Source: Lachnospiraceae bacterium (lineage in GTDB: Bacteria > Bacillota > Clostridia > Lachnospirales > Lachnospiraceae). Taken from it: a stretch of 64,000 bases of DNA. Positions 8,464 through 17,356 of this stretch are shown here, piece by piece. Every line of letters starts with the position of its first letter. Within the stretch, counting starts at the first letter, position 1. The notes under the pieces were generated by a model, which saw only the letters and a list, made by a program, of their open reading frames with translations, made no database searches and had not been told where the DNA came from. The DNA lies in NCBI GenBank assembly GCA_024684055.1, contig JAIKXN010000239.1:96325-160324 (forward strand), written 5' to 3'. The translations under genes and the position numbers were made by a program.

Positions 8464-9348
8464 ATGGAAAAGCAGATTCAGTTGTTTATTGATTATATAC
8501 ATAATAAGAAAAAAACGTCTTTAAATACTGAGATGTCATATAAGAGAGACTTGCTGAAAGTGGCAAATTATCTTAACGAACATGGTATAAAAAGATGGGA
8601 AGATGCAACAAATAATGATCTTAAAGAATACATAGATTCTATGTATAACAATAATTTTGCAAATGCTTCCATTTCAAGAAGCATTGCTTCTGTAAAAGCG
8701 TTATATGCTTTTCTTCAGTATTCGGGTGTTTGCGAACAGGATGTTTCCAAAGATTTGAAAGCGCCCAAAATTGAGAAGAAAATGCCCAGCATTCTTACCA
8801 AGAATCAGGTAACGCTTCTTCTTGAACAGCCTAACGGCAGAACTCCCAAGCAGATCAGAGATAAGGCTATGCTGGAGCTTTTATACGCAACGGGTATTAG
8901 AGTTTCCGAACTTATTTCGCTTGAAATTTCCGATATTAACCTTAATATGGATTTTATTAAGATACGCGATTTGAAAAAAGAGCGTCTGATTCCTTTCGGA
9001 ACAAAAGCTCATAATGCAATGACCGATTATATTCTTAATTCAAGGGATATTTTGCTTGAGAATAATGAATCGAGTTATTTCTTCGTTAACTGCTCGGGTT
9101 CTCAGATGTCCAGACAGGGCTTCTGGAAACTTATTAAGAGTTATACCAAAATGGCCGGCATAGACGCAGATATTACGCCTCATACTCTGAGACATTCTTT
9201 TGCTGCACATCTTGTTGAAAACGGCGCAGAACTTAAGGCTGTACAGGAAATGCTCGGACATTCCGATATTTCGACAACTCAGATTTATTTAAATAACTCC
9301 CAGAATCATTTAAGGGACGTGTACGATAAGACACATCCCCGCAGTTAA
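8464..9348 (+). CDS. xerD: Tyrosine site-specific recombinase, XerD-like
   Basis: A 294-residue tyrosine recombinase of the Xer type, expected to resolve chromosome dimers at the dif site together with a second Xer protein. An N-terminal SAM-like core-binding domain (about 1-95) precedes the catalytic domain with R146 (TGIRVSEL), K171/K172, H240 and R243 (HTLRHSF), H266 (LGHSD) and nucleophile Y275. Size and the HTLRHSFAAHLVENGAELK-type core match chromosomal XerC/D rather than phage integrases, and there are no phage genes nearby. A TTG at 8446 is possible, but GGAAGG (8453-8458) sits five bases before the ATG at 8464. The XerC/XerD distinction cannot be settled here. Confidence 0.9.
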   Translation: MEKQIQLFIDYIHNKKKTSLNTEMSYKRDLLKVANYLNEHGIKRWEDATNNDLKEYIDSMYNNNFANASISRSIASVKALYAFLQYSGVCEQDVSKDLKAPKIEKKMPSILTKNQVTLLLEQPNGRTPKQIRDKAMLELLYATGIRVSELISLEISDINLNMDFIKIRDLKKERLIPFGTKAHNAMTDYILNSRDILLENNESSYFFVNCSGSQMSRQGFWKLIKSYTKMAGIDADITPHTLRHSFAAHLVENGAELKAVQEMLGHSDISTTQIYLNNSQNHLRDVYDKTHPRS

Positions 9349-9353
9349 ATGAT

Positions 9354-10175
9354 TTATATTTTGATGAATTCGGGTTTTCTTTCCTTGAATTCTGCAACAT
9401 ATTTGAATCCTAAGGATTCCAGCAAATCACTTGCTCTTGATATTTCATACGCCATATGTTCACATATATGAGCGTCGCTTCCGAAAGTAATTATTTCCCC
9501 ACCGCATTGCTTATATAATTTCAAAATCTCCGGATTGGGGTTAAATTCTTTTAATTTGCTTCGAAGACCTCCCGAATTTAGTTCAATGCCTTTTCCCTTT
9601 GCAACTAATATTTTAAATATAGCTTCAAAGATTTCTTTATAATGTCTGATATCTTTATCTTCATCTGTGCATTCAGTATATCTTACGCAATAATCAAGAT
9701 GACCGTATACATCGAAATCATCGAAGTTTTTAACATTTTCAAGAATCTCTTCAAAGTATACCTTCATGCCTTCGACAGATGAATACATTTCCCAATATTT
9801 AGGGAAATAAGGATCGACTTTATTGGCTGTATGGGATGAGAGTATTACGAAGTCGTAAGGACTCGAAGTGATAATATCTTTTCCTATATCATATATATCA
9901 GGATATATACCGAGTTCAATGCCAAATCTTACGTTGATTTTGGATTGAAGGCTTTCATCTGCGCGTAATCTTTTGGCTGTTTCAATGTATCTTTCGACAT
10001 CCAGATCAAATTTTCCTTCATTTCCCGGTTTATATGACGGAAAAAGAGGATCGTAATGCTCTGTAAAGCAAATGGTTTTTAAATTATTTTCTATTGCCGC
10101 GTTAATCATATCGCTCATTTCGGTTTTCGAATCGCCCGAAAATGTTGAATGCATGTGCTGGTCACTTCGTATCAT
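9354..10175 (-). CDS. hisK: Histidinol-phosphatase, PHP family
   Basis: A 273-residue PHP-domain phosphoesterase like the HisJ/HisK histidinol-phosphatase of Bacillota, which makes histidinol in histidine synthesis. Metal-binding motifs are all present: H7-x-H9 ([11 protein letters not shown]), EHYD near 39, GIELG, SSH, GHLDY and GSDAH. Start ATG (complement of 10173-10175) follows GTGAGGT. It lies convergent to the xerD gene, with stops only 5 bases apart, and divergent from gltX. No other his genes are near, so the substrate assignment rests on family resemblance; other PHP phosphatases look similar. Confidence 0.85.
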   Translation of the reverse strand: MIRSDQHMHSTFSGDSKTEMSDMINAAIENNLKTICFTEHYDPLFPSYKPGNEGKFDLDVERYIETAKRLRADESLQSKINVRFGIELGIYPDIYDIGKDIITSSPYDFVILSSHTANKVDPYFPKYWEMYSSVEGMKVYFEEILENVKNFDDFDVYGHLDYCVRYTECTDEDKDIRHYKEIFEAIFKILVAKGKGIELNSGGLRSKLKEFNPNPEILKLYKQCGGEIITFGSDAHICEHMAYEISRASDLLESLGFKYVAEFKERKPEFIKI

Positions 10176-10245
10176 ATGTATACCTCACTTTATCGAATAC
10201 ATATTTTATCATTATAATGAAGAATATTCTATACACTTTAAACAC

Positions 10246-10275
10246 TTCACATTTTTGAGAAAGAAGATTATAATA
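10246..10275 (+). promoter_or_regulatory. Putative promoter of gltX
   Basis: TTCACA (10246-10251), 18-base spacer, TATAAT (10270-10275), in the gap between the divergent PHP gene and gltX. No T-box leader is seen in the roughly 40-base leader. Confidence 0.5.
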
Positions 10276-10320
10276 ATCAATGTTGTTTATAGAATAATTG
10301 TTATATATAAGGAGTTTTTT

Positions 10321-11784
10321 ATGACAAAGATCAGAACAAGATTCGCACCTTCACCTACCGGAAGAATGCATGTAGGTAATTTAAGAACTGCTTTGTATGC
10401 TTACCTTATTACCAAGCATGAAGGCGGAGATTACATTCTTCGTATCGAGGATACGGACCAGGAAAGATATGTGGAAGGCGCAGTTGATATTATATACAGA
10501 ACTCTTGAGAAAACCGGACTTATTCATGATGAAGGTCCCGACAAGGATAAAGGATTCGGACCTTACGTTCAGTCTGAAAGACAAAAGAGCGGTCTTTATC
10601 TTGAATATGCCAAGAAACTAGTAGAAAAAGGCGAGGCTTATTACTGCTTCTGCGATAAGGAAAGACTTGCCACATTAACAAGAAAAGAAGGCGATAAAGA
10701 GATCAATGTTTATGACAAGCACTGCCTTTCTTTATCCAAAGAAGAAGTTGAGGCCAATCTTAAGGCAGGTAAGCCTTATGTTATAAGACAGAACAATCCC
10801 AATACAGGTACAACAACATTCCATGATGAGATTTATGGAGATATCACTGTAGATAATGCGGAACTTGACGATATGATCCTTATCAAGTCTGACGGATATC
10901 CCACATATAACTTTGCAAATGTTGTTGATGACCATCTTATGGGTATCACTCATGTTGTAAGAGGCAATGAGTATCTTTCTTCATCACCCAAATACAACAG
11001 ATTATATGAAGCTTTTGGCTGGGAAGTGCCTGTTTATGTGCATTGCCCTTTGATTACAGATGAGAATCATCAGAAATTATCCAAGCGCTGCGGTCATTCG
11101 TCATATGAAGATCTGATCGAGCAGGGATTTTTATCTGATGCTATCGTAAATTTCGTTGCTTTGCTCGGCTGGAGCCCTGAAAACAATCAGGAGATCATGT
11201 CTTTGGATGAGCTTATCAAAGCATTTGATTATCGTCATATTAATAAATCACCCGCCGTATTTGACTATACCAAGTTAAAATGGATGAACGGTGAATATAT
11301 TAAGGCGATGGATTTTGATGCTTTCTATGAGAAAGCTTTGCCTATTATCAAGAGTGTTCTGACAAAAGATTATGATTTAAAGAAGATTGCCGAAATGGTT
11401 AAGACGAGAATCGAAATATTCCCTGATATTAAAGACCATATCGATTTCTTTGAAGCCGTTCCCGAATATGACAGCGAAATGTATATTCATAAGAAAATGA
11501 AAACGGATAAGACAAACTCGCTTGAAGTTTTGAAGAATATCTATCCCGTTTTGAAAGAACTTGATGAGAGCAAATACAACAATGATGATCTGTATGCGCT
11601 TCTTGTTGATTTTGCCGCAAAATCCGAATTAAAGAACGGTACGGTTCTCTGGCCTGTCAGAACAGCACTTTCAGGTAAACAGATGACACCCTGCGGCGCA
11701 ACTGAAATACTTGAAATATTAGGAAAGGAAGAGTCGCTTAAGAGAATTGAAGCGGCCATCGAAAAGTTATCGAATGAAGTTTGA
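10321..11784 (+). CDS. gltX: Glutamyl-tRNA synthetase
   Basis: GltX charges tRNA-Glu with glutamate (and tRNA-Gln in organisms using the amidotransferase route). The 487-residue product has the class I signature [11 protein letters not shown] (11-20 region, HIGH-type motif HVGN) and the second ATP-binding motif K252-L-S-K-R256. The catalytic domain and C-terminal helical anticodon-binding domain are both present and normal length. The ATG at 10321 lies five bases after AGGAG; an upstream extension of the same frame overlaps the divergent PHP gene and is rejected. The helicase gene downstream overlaps its last 11 bases, suggesting co-translation. Confidence 0.97.
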   Translation: MTKIRTRFAPSPTGRMHVGNLRTALYAYLITKHEGGDYILRIEDTDQERYVEGAVDIIYRTLEKTGLIHDEGPDKDKGFGPYVQSERQKSGLYLEYAKKLVEKGEAYYCFCDKERLATLTRKEGDKEINVYDKHCLSLSKEEVEANLKAGKPYVIRQNNPNTGTTTFHDEIYGDITVDNAELDDMILIKSDGYPTYNFANVVDDHLMGITHVVRGNEYLSSSPKYNRLYEAFGWEVPVYVHCPLITDENHQKLSKRCGHSSYEDLIEQGFLSDAIVNFVALLGWSPENNQEIMSLDELIKAFDYRHINKSPAVFDYTKLKWMNGEYIKAMDFDAFYEKALPIIKSVLTKDYDLKKIAEMVKTRIEIFPDIKDHIDFFEAVPEYDSEMYIHKKMKTDKTNSLEVLKNIYPVLKELDESKYNNDDLYALLVDFAAKSELKNGTVLWPVRTALSGKQMTPCGATEILEILGKEESLKRIEAAIEKLSNEV

Positions 11785-13582
11785 TGAAAATCAAATAAAG
11801 GTTATTGAAGCTCCGCTCGGGTCTCTGCTTGTTACGGCAGGACCCGGGGCGGGCAAAACGGCTGTACTGACGCACAGGATCAGGTATCTTAATGAAAAAT
11901 TCGGGATACCGTACGAAAAAATCCTTGTAATTACTTTTACAAAAGCGGCTGCGGTGCAGATGAAGTCGAGATTTGAAGGTGTATTTGAGAATGATTCCAA
12001 AGTTACGTTCTGTACATTCCATTCTCTGTTTTATTCAATCTTAAAAGACTGTCGGTTTAAAGATTTCTCAATTATTTCCACAAATGAAAAAATGAATATT
12101 CTGAAAACGGTTCTTATGGATAATGATATTGATTTATCCTTTTTTGATATGCCTTCCTTTCTGGAAGAAGTATCGAAAATAAAGAATCTGGGCATTGATC
12201 TGAATAATTACGAGCCATCGTCATGCGATAAAGATAAGTTTTCAAAGATCTACAGGCAGTATGGCGAAGAACTGAAAGACAGTAATTTAATTGATTATGA
12301 TGATTTTGCGATTGAAGTAAATGATTTATTTTCCAAAGATGCTGCGTTTCTTGAAAAATGGAAGAACAGATATGATTACTGTCTGATAGACGAATTTCAG
12401 GATATTAATTTCAAACAGTATGAAGTTATTAAAATGCTTTTTAAAAACAAGTCCGTATTTGCGGTGGGAGATGAAGATCAGTCAATCTATGCTTTCAGGG
12501 GATCTTCAAGCAATATCTGTCTTATCTTCAGGGAAGACTTCGAATCGGATGTCATGAAACTGTCTACCAACTACAGAAGTTCGAAAAAAATAGTCAATGC
12601 TTCCATGGAACTTATATCAAATAACACTTTACGGTTTGATAAACGAATTGTTCCCTGTGAAAGTTCTTCGGAAGGCGTTTTTGATCTGAAAATATTTAAT
12701 GATGCGAATGATGAATATAAGTATATTGCCGAGGAGATTAAAGAGAAAGGGAAAGGAAAGAGCGCGGCAATACTCCTTCGCACGAACAGCATTCCGGAAT
12801 CGCTTCTTTATTATCTTATGAAAGAAAAGGTAAGATTTAAAAGCGAAAAGGAGGTGCTTCAGAAAAAAGATAATGAGATCACAGATGATATACTGACTTA
12901 CATGAAATTGTCATGCAAAGATAATACATATAAAAATCTTATAAAAATAGCCAATAAACCCAATCGTTATATATCAAGAAATTTCCTTTCCAAATGCATG
13001 ATGAGTGAACTGAAAAATGATGGAACATTTAGTTATGTAAACCTTTACAAGAATGCGAAAGGGAAGGATTATCTGCTTGGGAACATATTTAAACTCGAAA
13101 GGAATATCAGACAGCTTTCAAAACTGGATTCCTTGGAGGGACTCATTTTTATTTTCAATGTTCTTGGCTATGATTCCTATCTGGCGTCAAAGAAGATTAA
13201 ATACCTGACGGAATACGAAGAACTAAAAATGCTTGCGCTTCAGCTTGAAAAGAAAGAAGAACTGATAGAGTATTTTGATTTTCTAAAGGATAATGAAAAG
13301 GAAGCCGGAGGTTGCTTTGATGAGCACGATGTTGAAATATGTACGATACATGCTTCTAAGGGAAGGGAATGGGATGAAGTTTACATCATTGATGTAAATG
13401 AAGGTGTAATCCCTCATAAAAAAGCTGTTACGAAGGCTGAAACGGAAGAGGAAAGAAGACTTTTTTATGTGGCAATGACCAGAGCTAAAGAAAAACTCTG
13501 CATAACCTGTATAAATAATGCGTCGTTTGCAAAACCTTCGGTATTTGCAGAGGAAACAGGATTTAGACCCTGTTCATATTAA
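11774..13582 (+). CDS. UvrD/PcrA-like superfamily 1 DNA helicase
   Basis: A 602-residue ATP-dependent 3'-5' DNA helicase of the UvrD/Rep type. Motifs in order: Q-motif ([11 protein letters not shown]), Walker A GPGAGKT (23-29), TFTKAAA (Ia), Walker [21 protein letters not shown] (III), NYRSS (IV), [13 protein letters not shown] (V) and [10 protein letters not shown] (VI). At about 600 residues it is shorter than PcrA (over 700), with a reduced 2B domain and no C-terminal Tudor-like tail, so it is probably a second, specialised helicase and not the housekeeping one. ATG at 11774 overlaps the end of gltX by 11 bases. The precise repair role is unknown. Confidence 0.9.
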   Translation: MKFDENQIKVIEAPLGSLLVTAGPGAGKTAVLTHRIRYLNEKFGIPYEKILVITFTKAAAVQMKSRFEGVFENDSKVTFCTFHSLFYSILKDCRFKDFSIISTNEKMNILKTVLMDNDIDLSFFDMPSFLEEVSKIKNLGIDLNNYEPSSCDKDKFSKIYRQYGEELKDSNLIDYDDFAIEVNDLFSKDAAFLEKWKNRYDYCLIDEFQDINFKQYEVIKMLFKNKSVFAVGDEDQSIYAFRGSSSNICLIFREDFESDVMKLSTNYRSSKKIVNASMELISNNTLRFDKRIVPCESSSEGVFDLKIFNDANDEYKYIAEEIKEKGKGKSAAILLRTNSIPESLLYYLMKEKVRFKSEKEVLQKKDNEITDDILTYMKLSCKDNTYKNLIKIANKPNRYISRNFLSKCMMSELKNDGTFSYVNLYKNAKGKDYLLGNIFKLERNIRQLSKLDSLEGLIFIFNVLGYDSYLASKKIKYLTEYEELKMLALQLEKKEELIEYFDFLKDNEKEAGGCFDEHDVEICTIHASKGREWDEVYIIDVNEGVIPHKKAVTKAETEEERRLFYVAMTRAKEKLCITCINNASFAKPSVFAEETGFRPCSY

Positions 13583-13650
13583 AGAAAATACTTATTAAAC
13601 AGGTTTTAGATTTGTTTATATATAAAATTTGAAAAGGAAACAGGTTTCAG
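13554..13650 (+). repeat. Three phased 13-base direct repeats upstream of pta
   Basis: AAACAGGATTTAG (13554-13566), AAACAGGTTTTAG (13597-13609) and AAACAGGTTTCAG (13638-13650). Neighbouring copies differ by one or two bases, and their starts are 43 and 41 bases apart, about four helical turns. The first lies in the last codons of the helicase gene, the others in the gap; the third ends 42 bases before the pta -35 box. They look like a regulator-binding array. Confidence 0.55.
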
Positions 13651-13692
13651 GATTTTGTTCTTATTATAGAAAACAATATATAAATTAAAGTA

Positions 13693-13721
13693 TTGAACAG
13701 GAAAAATTTTGAATGTATAAT
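13693..13721 (+). promoter_or_regulatory. Promoter of pta
   Basis: TTGAAC (13693-13698), 17-base spacer, perfect TATAAT (13716-13721). Leader about 63 bases before the ATG at 13791. Confidence 0.75.
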
Positions 13722-13790
13722 AATTAAGTTGAAATTAAAAGATACGGATTTTTCCGTTCGAATTAAATTATTTACAAAGGAGATATAAAA

Positions 13791-14792
13791 ATGGCATTTG
13801 TTGACAGAATCAAAGAAAAAGCAAAGCTTCAGAGCAAAACGATTCTTCTTCCCGAAACAATGGATGACAGAACATACTATGCAGCTGAAGAAGCAATCAA
13901 GGAGGGAATAGCTAAAATCGTTCTTATCGGAGCTAAAGATGAAATCGATGCTCATGTAAAGGCTACGGGAGTTGATATTTCCAAAGCAGAAATTCTTGAT
14001 CCCGCTACATGCGATAAGTTTGAAGATTATGCAAATCTTCTTTATGAAACAAGAAAAGCAAAAGGTATGACACCTGAGCAGGCCAGAGAAATTCTTCTTA
14101 AAGATACAATTACATTCGGTATCGTAGTGTTAAAAGCAGGTGATGCAGACGGACTTGTTGCCGGTGCATGCCATTCAACAGCTGATACACTTCGTCCTTC
14201 ACTTCAGATTCTTAAGACAAAAGCAGGATGCAAGCTTGTTTCCGCATTCTTCATCATGGATGTTCCCAACTGCGAATACGGCGCAAACGGAACATTTATC
14301 TTTGCTGACTCCGGATTAAACCAGGATCCCAATCCCGAAGAACTTGCAGCAATCGCAGCTTCTTCAGCAGAAAGCTTCGAAAGCCTCGTAGGAGAGAAGG
14401 CTGTATGTGCAATGCTTTCACATTCTACAGTCGGATCTGCAAAGCATGCATTGGTTGACAAGATGGTTGAAGCTACAAGAATCGCAAAAGAGCAGTATCC
14501 TGAAATCGTTGTTGACGGCGAATTCCAGCTTGATGCAGCTATCGTTCCTTCTGTAGCCAAGTCAAAAGCTCCCAACTCGGATGTTGCAGGTAAGGCTAAC
14601 GTTCTTATCTTCCCCAACCTTGATGCAGGTAACATTTCTTACAAGATCGTACAGAGACTTGCAAAGGCTGATGCTTACGGTCCTATCCTTCAGGGTATCG
14701 CAAAGCCCGTTAACGATCTTTCCAGAGGATGCTCATGGCAGGATATCGTTGGCGTTATCGCAATCACAGTTTGCCAGGCCAGCGCACAGTAA
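13791..14792 (+). CDS. pta: Phosphate acetyltransferase
   Basis: Pta interconverts acetyl-CoA and acetyl phosphate, the first step of acetate formation with ATP gain. The 333-residue protein is the single-domain Bacillota form; recognisable signatures are GDADGLVAGACHSTADTLRP, FADSGLNQDPNPEELA, a GEFQLDAA motif and NVLIFPNLDAGNI. Start is behind AAAGGAGATATAAAA. The gene is single: a terminator follows, then a convergent rpmF. Acetate kinase (ackA), which commonly follows pta in Clostridia, is not in the window. Strong promoter and codon use suggest high expression. Confidence 0.97.
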   Translation: MAFVDRIKEKAKLQSKTILLPETMDDRTYYAAEEAIKEGIAKIVLIGAKDEIDAHVKATGVDISKAEILDPATCDKFEDYANLLYETRKAKGMTPEQAREILLKDTITFGIVVLKAGDADGLVAGACHSTADTLRPSLQILKTKAGCKLVSAFFIMDVPNCEYGANGTFIFADSGLNQDPNPEELAAIAASSAESFESLVGEKAVCAMLSHSTVGSAKHALVDKMVEATRIAKEQYPEIVVDGEFQLDAAIVPSVAKSKAPNSDVAGKANVLIFPNLDAGNISYKIVQRLAKADAYGPILQGIAKPVNDLSRGCSWQDIVGVIAITVCQASAQ

Positions 14793-14815
14793 TTTAAGAT
14801 TATAATAAAAGAAGA

Positions 14816-14852
14816 GGGCGAAGCACGATTTAATTGCTTCGCCCATTTTTTT
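14816..14852 (+). terminator. Intrinsic terminator of pta
   Basis: Perfect 10-base-pair stem GGGCGAAGCA (14816-14825) / TGCTTCGCCC (14835-14844) followed by ATTTTTTT. Confidence 0.92.
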
Positions 14853-14979
14853 ATAAGAAGATATCGAAACTTAATATGAAAATGCTTTCGTGATTAATTG
14901 TACATGAAAAAACATTCCTGATCTATTGAATTGCATGTTCGTCAGGATTCTTTTAAGTGAAAATTAAGTTTATTTGCGC

Positions 14980-15008
14980 AATAAAAAACCTTCCCGAAAA
15001 GGAAGGTT
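14980..15008 (-). terminator. Intrinsic terminator of rpmF
   Basis: Perfect 8-base-pair stem AACCTTCC (14987-14994) / GGAAGGTT (15001-15008); read on the minus strand it ends in a U-run (TTTTTTATT) and lies 25 bases after the rpmF stop. Confidence 0.88.
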
Positions 15009-15032
15009 AATATTTAAAAGCAGAATTGAAAA

Positions 15033-15218
15033 TTAGTTCTCGTCTAATTTAATAATCTCTTTCTTGTTATAACATCCGCAAGCCTTGCATACTCTGTGAG
15101 GAACAGTAAGAGCGCCACATTTGGAACATTTTACCAATGTTACAGCTCCCATCTTCCAGTTTGCTCTTCTTTTATCTCTATGGCTTTTGGATGATTTGTT
15201 CTTAGGACAAATAGACAT
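15033..15218 (-). CDS. rpmF: 50S ribosomal protein L32
   Basis: A 61-residue L32: N-terminus MSICPKNKSSKSHRDKRRAN and a four-cysteine zinc ribbon (CSKCG then CKACG) that holds structural zinc. Start follows GGAGGTG with good spacing. Unusually, it sits on the minus strand between pta and plsX, divergent from plsX. In many Bacillota rpmF is co-directional with a yceD-type gene upstream and plsX downstream; neither arrangement is kept here. It has its own strong promoter and terminator, so it is a single-gene unit. Confidence 0.97.
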   Translation of the reverse strand: MSICPKNKSSKSHRDKRRANWKMGAVTLVKCSKCGALTVPHRVCKACGCYNKKEIIKLDEN

Positions 15219-15265
15219 TTCTTTACACCTCCAATTCCCTACTTGTTTTTATTCGTACGTTAAAG

Positions 15266-15294
15266 AGTATACATTTTGAACATTACTTTGTCAA
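15266..15294 (-). promoter_or_regulatory. Promoter of rpmF
   Basis: On the minus strand: TTGACA (complement of 15289-15294), 17-base spacer, TATACT (complement of 15266-15271). A near-consensus promoter, fitting a ribosomal protein gene. Confidence 0.85.
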
Positions 15295-15320
15295 CAAAAA
15301 AGTGAATATTAAACTATTTC

Positions 15321-15349
15321 TTGATTTTTTGCCGTATTTTTAGTATATT
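15321..15349 (+). promoter_or_regulatory. Promoter of plsX operon
   Basis: TTGATT (15321-15326), 17-base spacer, TATATT (15344-15349), divergent from the rpmF promoter, whose -35 is about 27 bases away. No FapR-like operator could be confidently recognised. Confidence 0.55.
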
Positions 15350-15396
15350 TAAGGTTGTATTTTTATGGTCATATGTATTGTTGAAGAGGGAATAAA

Positions 15397-16419
15397 ATGA
15401 GTGATTTTGTAAAAGTTGCACTTGATGCACACGGCGGTGACAACGCACCGAAAGAAGTGGTTAAAGGTGCCTTAAATGCATTAAAAGAAGAGGACGGCCT
15501 TCAGGTATACCTTGTAGGTGTGTCCGAACTCATTGAAAAAGAACTCGAAGGCGTTGAATATGATAAAGAAAGACTGATCATTAAAGATGCTCCCGAGATT
15601 ATAACGATGGCTGAACCGCCTGTTGCCGCAGTCAGAAAGAAAAAGAAATCTTCTATCGTTATCGGCATGCAGATGGTAAGAGACGGAGAGTGTGATGCAT
15701 TTGTATCATGCGGAAGTACCGGTGCCGTTTTAGTCGGAGGACAGGTTATCGTTGGAAGGATCAAAGGTGTTGAAAGACCGCCTCTTGCTCCGCTTATTCC
15801 TACCGCAAAAGGCTTTTCGCTTTTAATCGACTGCGGTGCGAATGTGGATTCGAAGCCTTCCAATCTTGTACAGTTCGCCAGGATGGGCAGCATTTATATG
15901 AAGAAAATGATGGGCGTTGAAAACCCTAAAGTCGGTATCGTTAATATCGGCGCTGAGGAAGAAAAGGGTAACGCTTTAGTAAAAGATACATTCCCCATGC
16001 TTAAGGGATGCACGGATATTAACTTTATCGGAAGCATCGAAGCGAGAGATATTCCTTCGGGTTGCTGTGACGTAATAGTGTGCGATGCTTTTGTCGGAAA
16101 TGTTATCCTTAAATTATATGAGGGATTAAGCAATACACTTGTTGCCAAGATAAAAGAATCCATGCTTACCAATGTTAAGAGCAAGGTCGGAGCGGCTCTT
16201 GTCAAGCCGAATCTTAAAAAGACGCTTAAGAGTTTTTCGGCTTCCGAATACGGCGGAGCGCCTCTTTTGGGATTAAAAGGTCTTGTTGTTAAAGGACACG
16301 GCAATTCAAAAGCGGGCGAGATTAAAAATGCGATAAAGCAGTGCATAAAATATAAAGAAAGCGATATGCTGAATATTCTAAGTAATAGTTTTGCTATTAC
16401 GGTTGTTCAGGAGGACTAA
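15397..16419 (+). CDS. plsX: Phosphate acyltransferase PlsX
   Basis: PlsX converts acyl-ACP to acyl-phosphate for phospholipid synthesis. The 340-residue protein opens with VALDAHGGDNAP, characteristic of the family, and has SCGSTGAVL and a GFVGN-type segment (DAFVGNVILK). Start ATG follows AGAGGG. It heads a tight cluster: acpP starts 4 bases after its stop, then rnc overlaps acpP and smc follows by 1 base, so these are one transcription unit linking lipid synthesis, RNA processing and chromosome segregation. Confidence 0.96.
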   Translation: MSDFVKVALDAHGGDNAPKEVVKGALNALKEEDGLQVYLVGVSELIEKELEGVEYDKERLIIKDAPEIITMAEPPVAAVRKKKKSSIVIGMQMVRDGECDAFVSCGSTGAVLVGGQVIVGRIKGVERPPLAPLIPTAKGFSLLIDCGANVDSKPSNLVQFARMGSIYMKKMMGVENPKVGIVNIGAEEEKGNALVKDTFPMLKGCTDINFIGSIEARDIPSGCCDVIVCDAFVGNVILKLYEGLSNTLVAKIKESMLTNVKSKVGAALVKPNLKKTLKSFSASEYGGAPLLGLKGLVVKGHGNSKAGEIKNAIKQCIKYKESDMLNILSNSFAITVVQED

Positions 16420-16423
16420 AATC

Positions 16424-16663
16424 ATGGTTCTGGATATTTTAAAGGAAAACATTGTAAATATATTAAATGTAGATCCTAATGAGATAACAGAAGAAACCAC
16501 ATTCATAGGTGATTTATGCGCCGATTCTCTGGATGTATACCAGATCATCGTAGGCGTGGAAGAGGCTTTAAACATTTCACTTGAAGGTGAAGACGTGGAA
16601 CAGATATCAAATGTCGGAGAAGCTGTTTTATTAATTGAAAAGGTAATGGAAAACAAACAATGA
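16424..16663 (+). CDS. acpP: Acyl carrier protein
   Basis: A 79-residue acidic protein with the phosphopantetheine attachment motif DSLD (S35), carrying growing acyl chains in fatty acid synthesis. A longer frame from 16391 exists inside the end of plsX, but AGGAGG (16409-16414) sits nine bases before the ATG at 16424, which gives the normal ACP N-terminus. The motif GDLCADSLDV is slightly unusual (ACPs often have DLGADSLD) but the modified serine is intact. The stop overlaps the rnc start (ATGA). Confidence 0.93.
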   Translation: MVLDILKENIVNILNVDPNEITEETTFIGDLCADSLDVYQIIVGVEEALNISLEGEDVEQISNVGEAVLLIEKVMENKQ

Positions 16664-17355
16664 ACATCGATGAGAGACTTACCAAATTACAGGAGCTTAT
16701 CGGATTGCAGTTTACCGATACGGCTAATCTGAGAAGTGCAATTTCGCATTCCTCGTTTGTTAACGAATTAAAAGTGAATAAATGGGAAGATTATGAAAGA
16801 CTCGAATTTCTCGGTGATGCCGTTCTTGAGATTGTTTCTTCCGATTATCTTTACAGAATGCATCCGGACATGCCCGAAGGTGAATTGTCAAAGCTTCGTG
16901 CTTCTCTTGTCTGTGAGCCTTCGCTTGCTTTTACTGCCAAAAGAATGAATCTTTCGGAATACATTCTTGTGGGAAAAGGAGAAGATGCGAGCGGCGGCAG
17001 ATACAGAAATTCTCTTTTATCCGACGTTTTCGAAGCCATTATCGGAGCTGTATATATTGAATTCGGATATCTTGAAGCCAAGAATTATATCGAGAAATTT
17101 CTTCTTAACGATATTTCCGAAAACCAGCTTTTTGTTGATTCAAAGAGCAGAATGCAGATTTATGTTCAGTCAAAGGACCACATGAATCTGGAATATAAAG
17201 TTATTGAAGAAAGCGGACCTGATCATGACAAGCATTTCAAGGTCGGTCTTTTCATAAATGATGAAATGATATGTTCGGGAGAAGGACATAACAAAAAAGA
17301 AGCGGAACAGTTAGCCGCTTACAACGGTATTAAAATACTGACAAAGGAAGAATAA
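16660..17355 (+). CDS. rnc: Ribonuclease III
   Basis: RNase III cuts double-stranded RNA, including rRNA precursors. The 231-residue protein has the signature ERLEFLGDAVL (catalytic metal ligands) and the second acidic site DVFEAIIGAVY in the endonuclease domain (about 1-150), followed by a dsRNA-binding domain (about 157-228, ending KKEAEQLAAYNGIKIL). The ATG overlaps the acpP stop by four bases, indicating translational coupling. smc starts immediately after its stop. Confidence 0.97.
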   Translation: MNIDERLTKLQELIGLQFTDTANLRSAISHSSFVNELKVNKWEDYERLEFLGDAVLEIVSSDYLYRMHPDMPEGELSKLRASLVCEPSLAFTAKRMNLSEYILVGKGEDASGGRYRNSLLSDVFEAIIGAVYIEFGYLEAKNYIEKFLLNDISENQLFVDSKSRMQIYVQSKDHMNLEYKVIEESGPDHDKHFKVGLFINDEMICSGEGHNKKEAEQLAAYNGIKILTKEE

Positions 17356-17356
17356 A

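Noticed and set aside
8464-9348. Recombinase as a phage or integrative element integrase
   Set aside because: Length and motifs fit chromosomal Xer recombinases and no phage, excision or att-like sequences are nearby.
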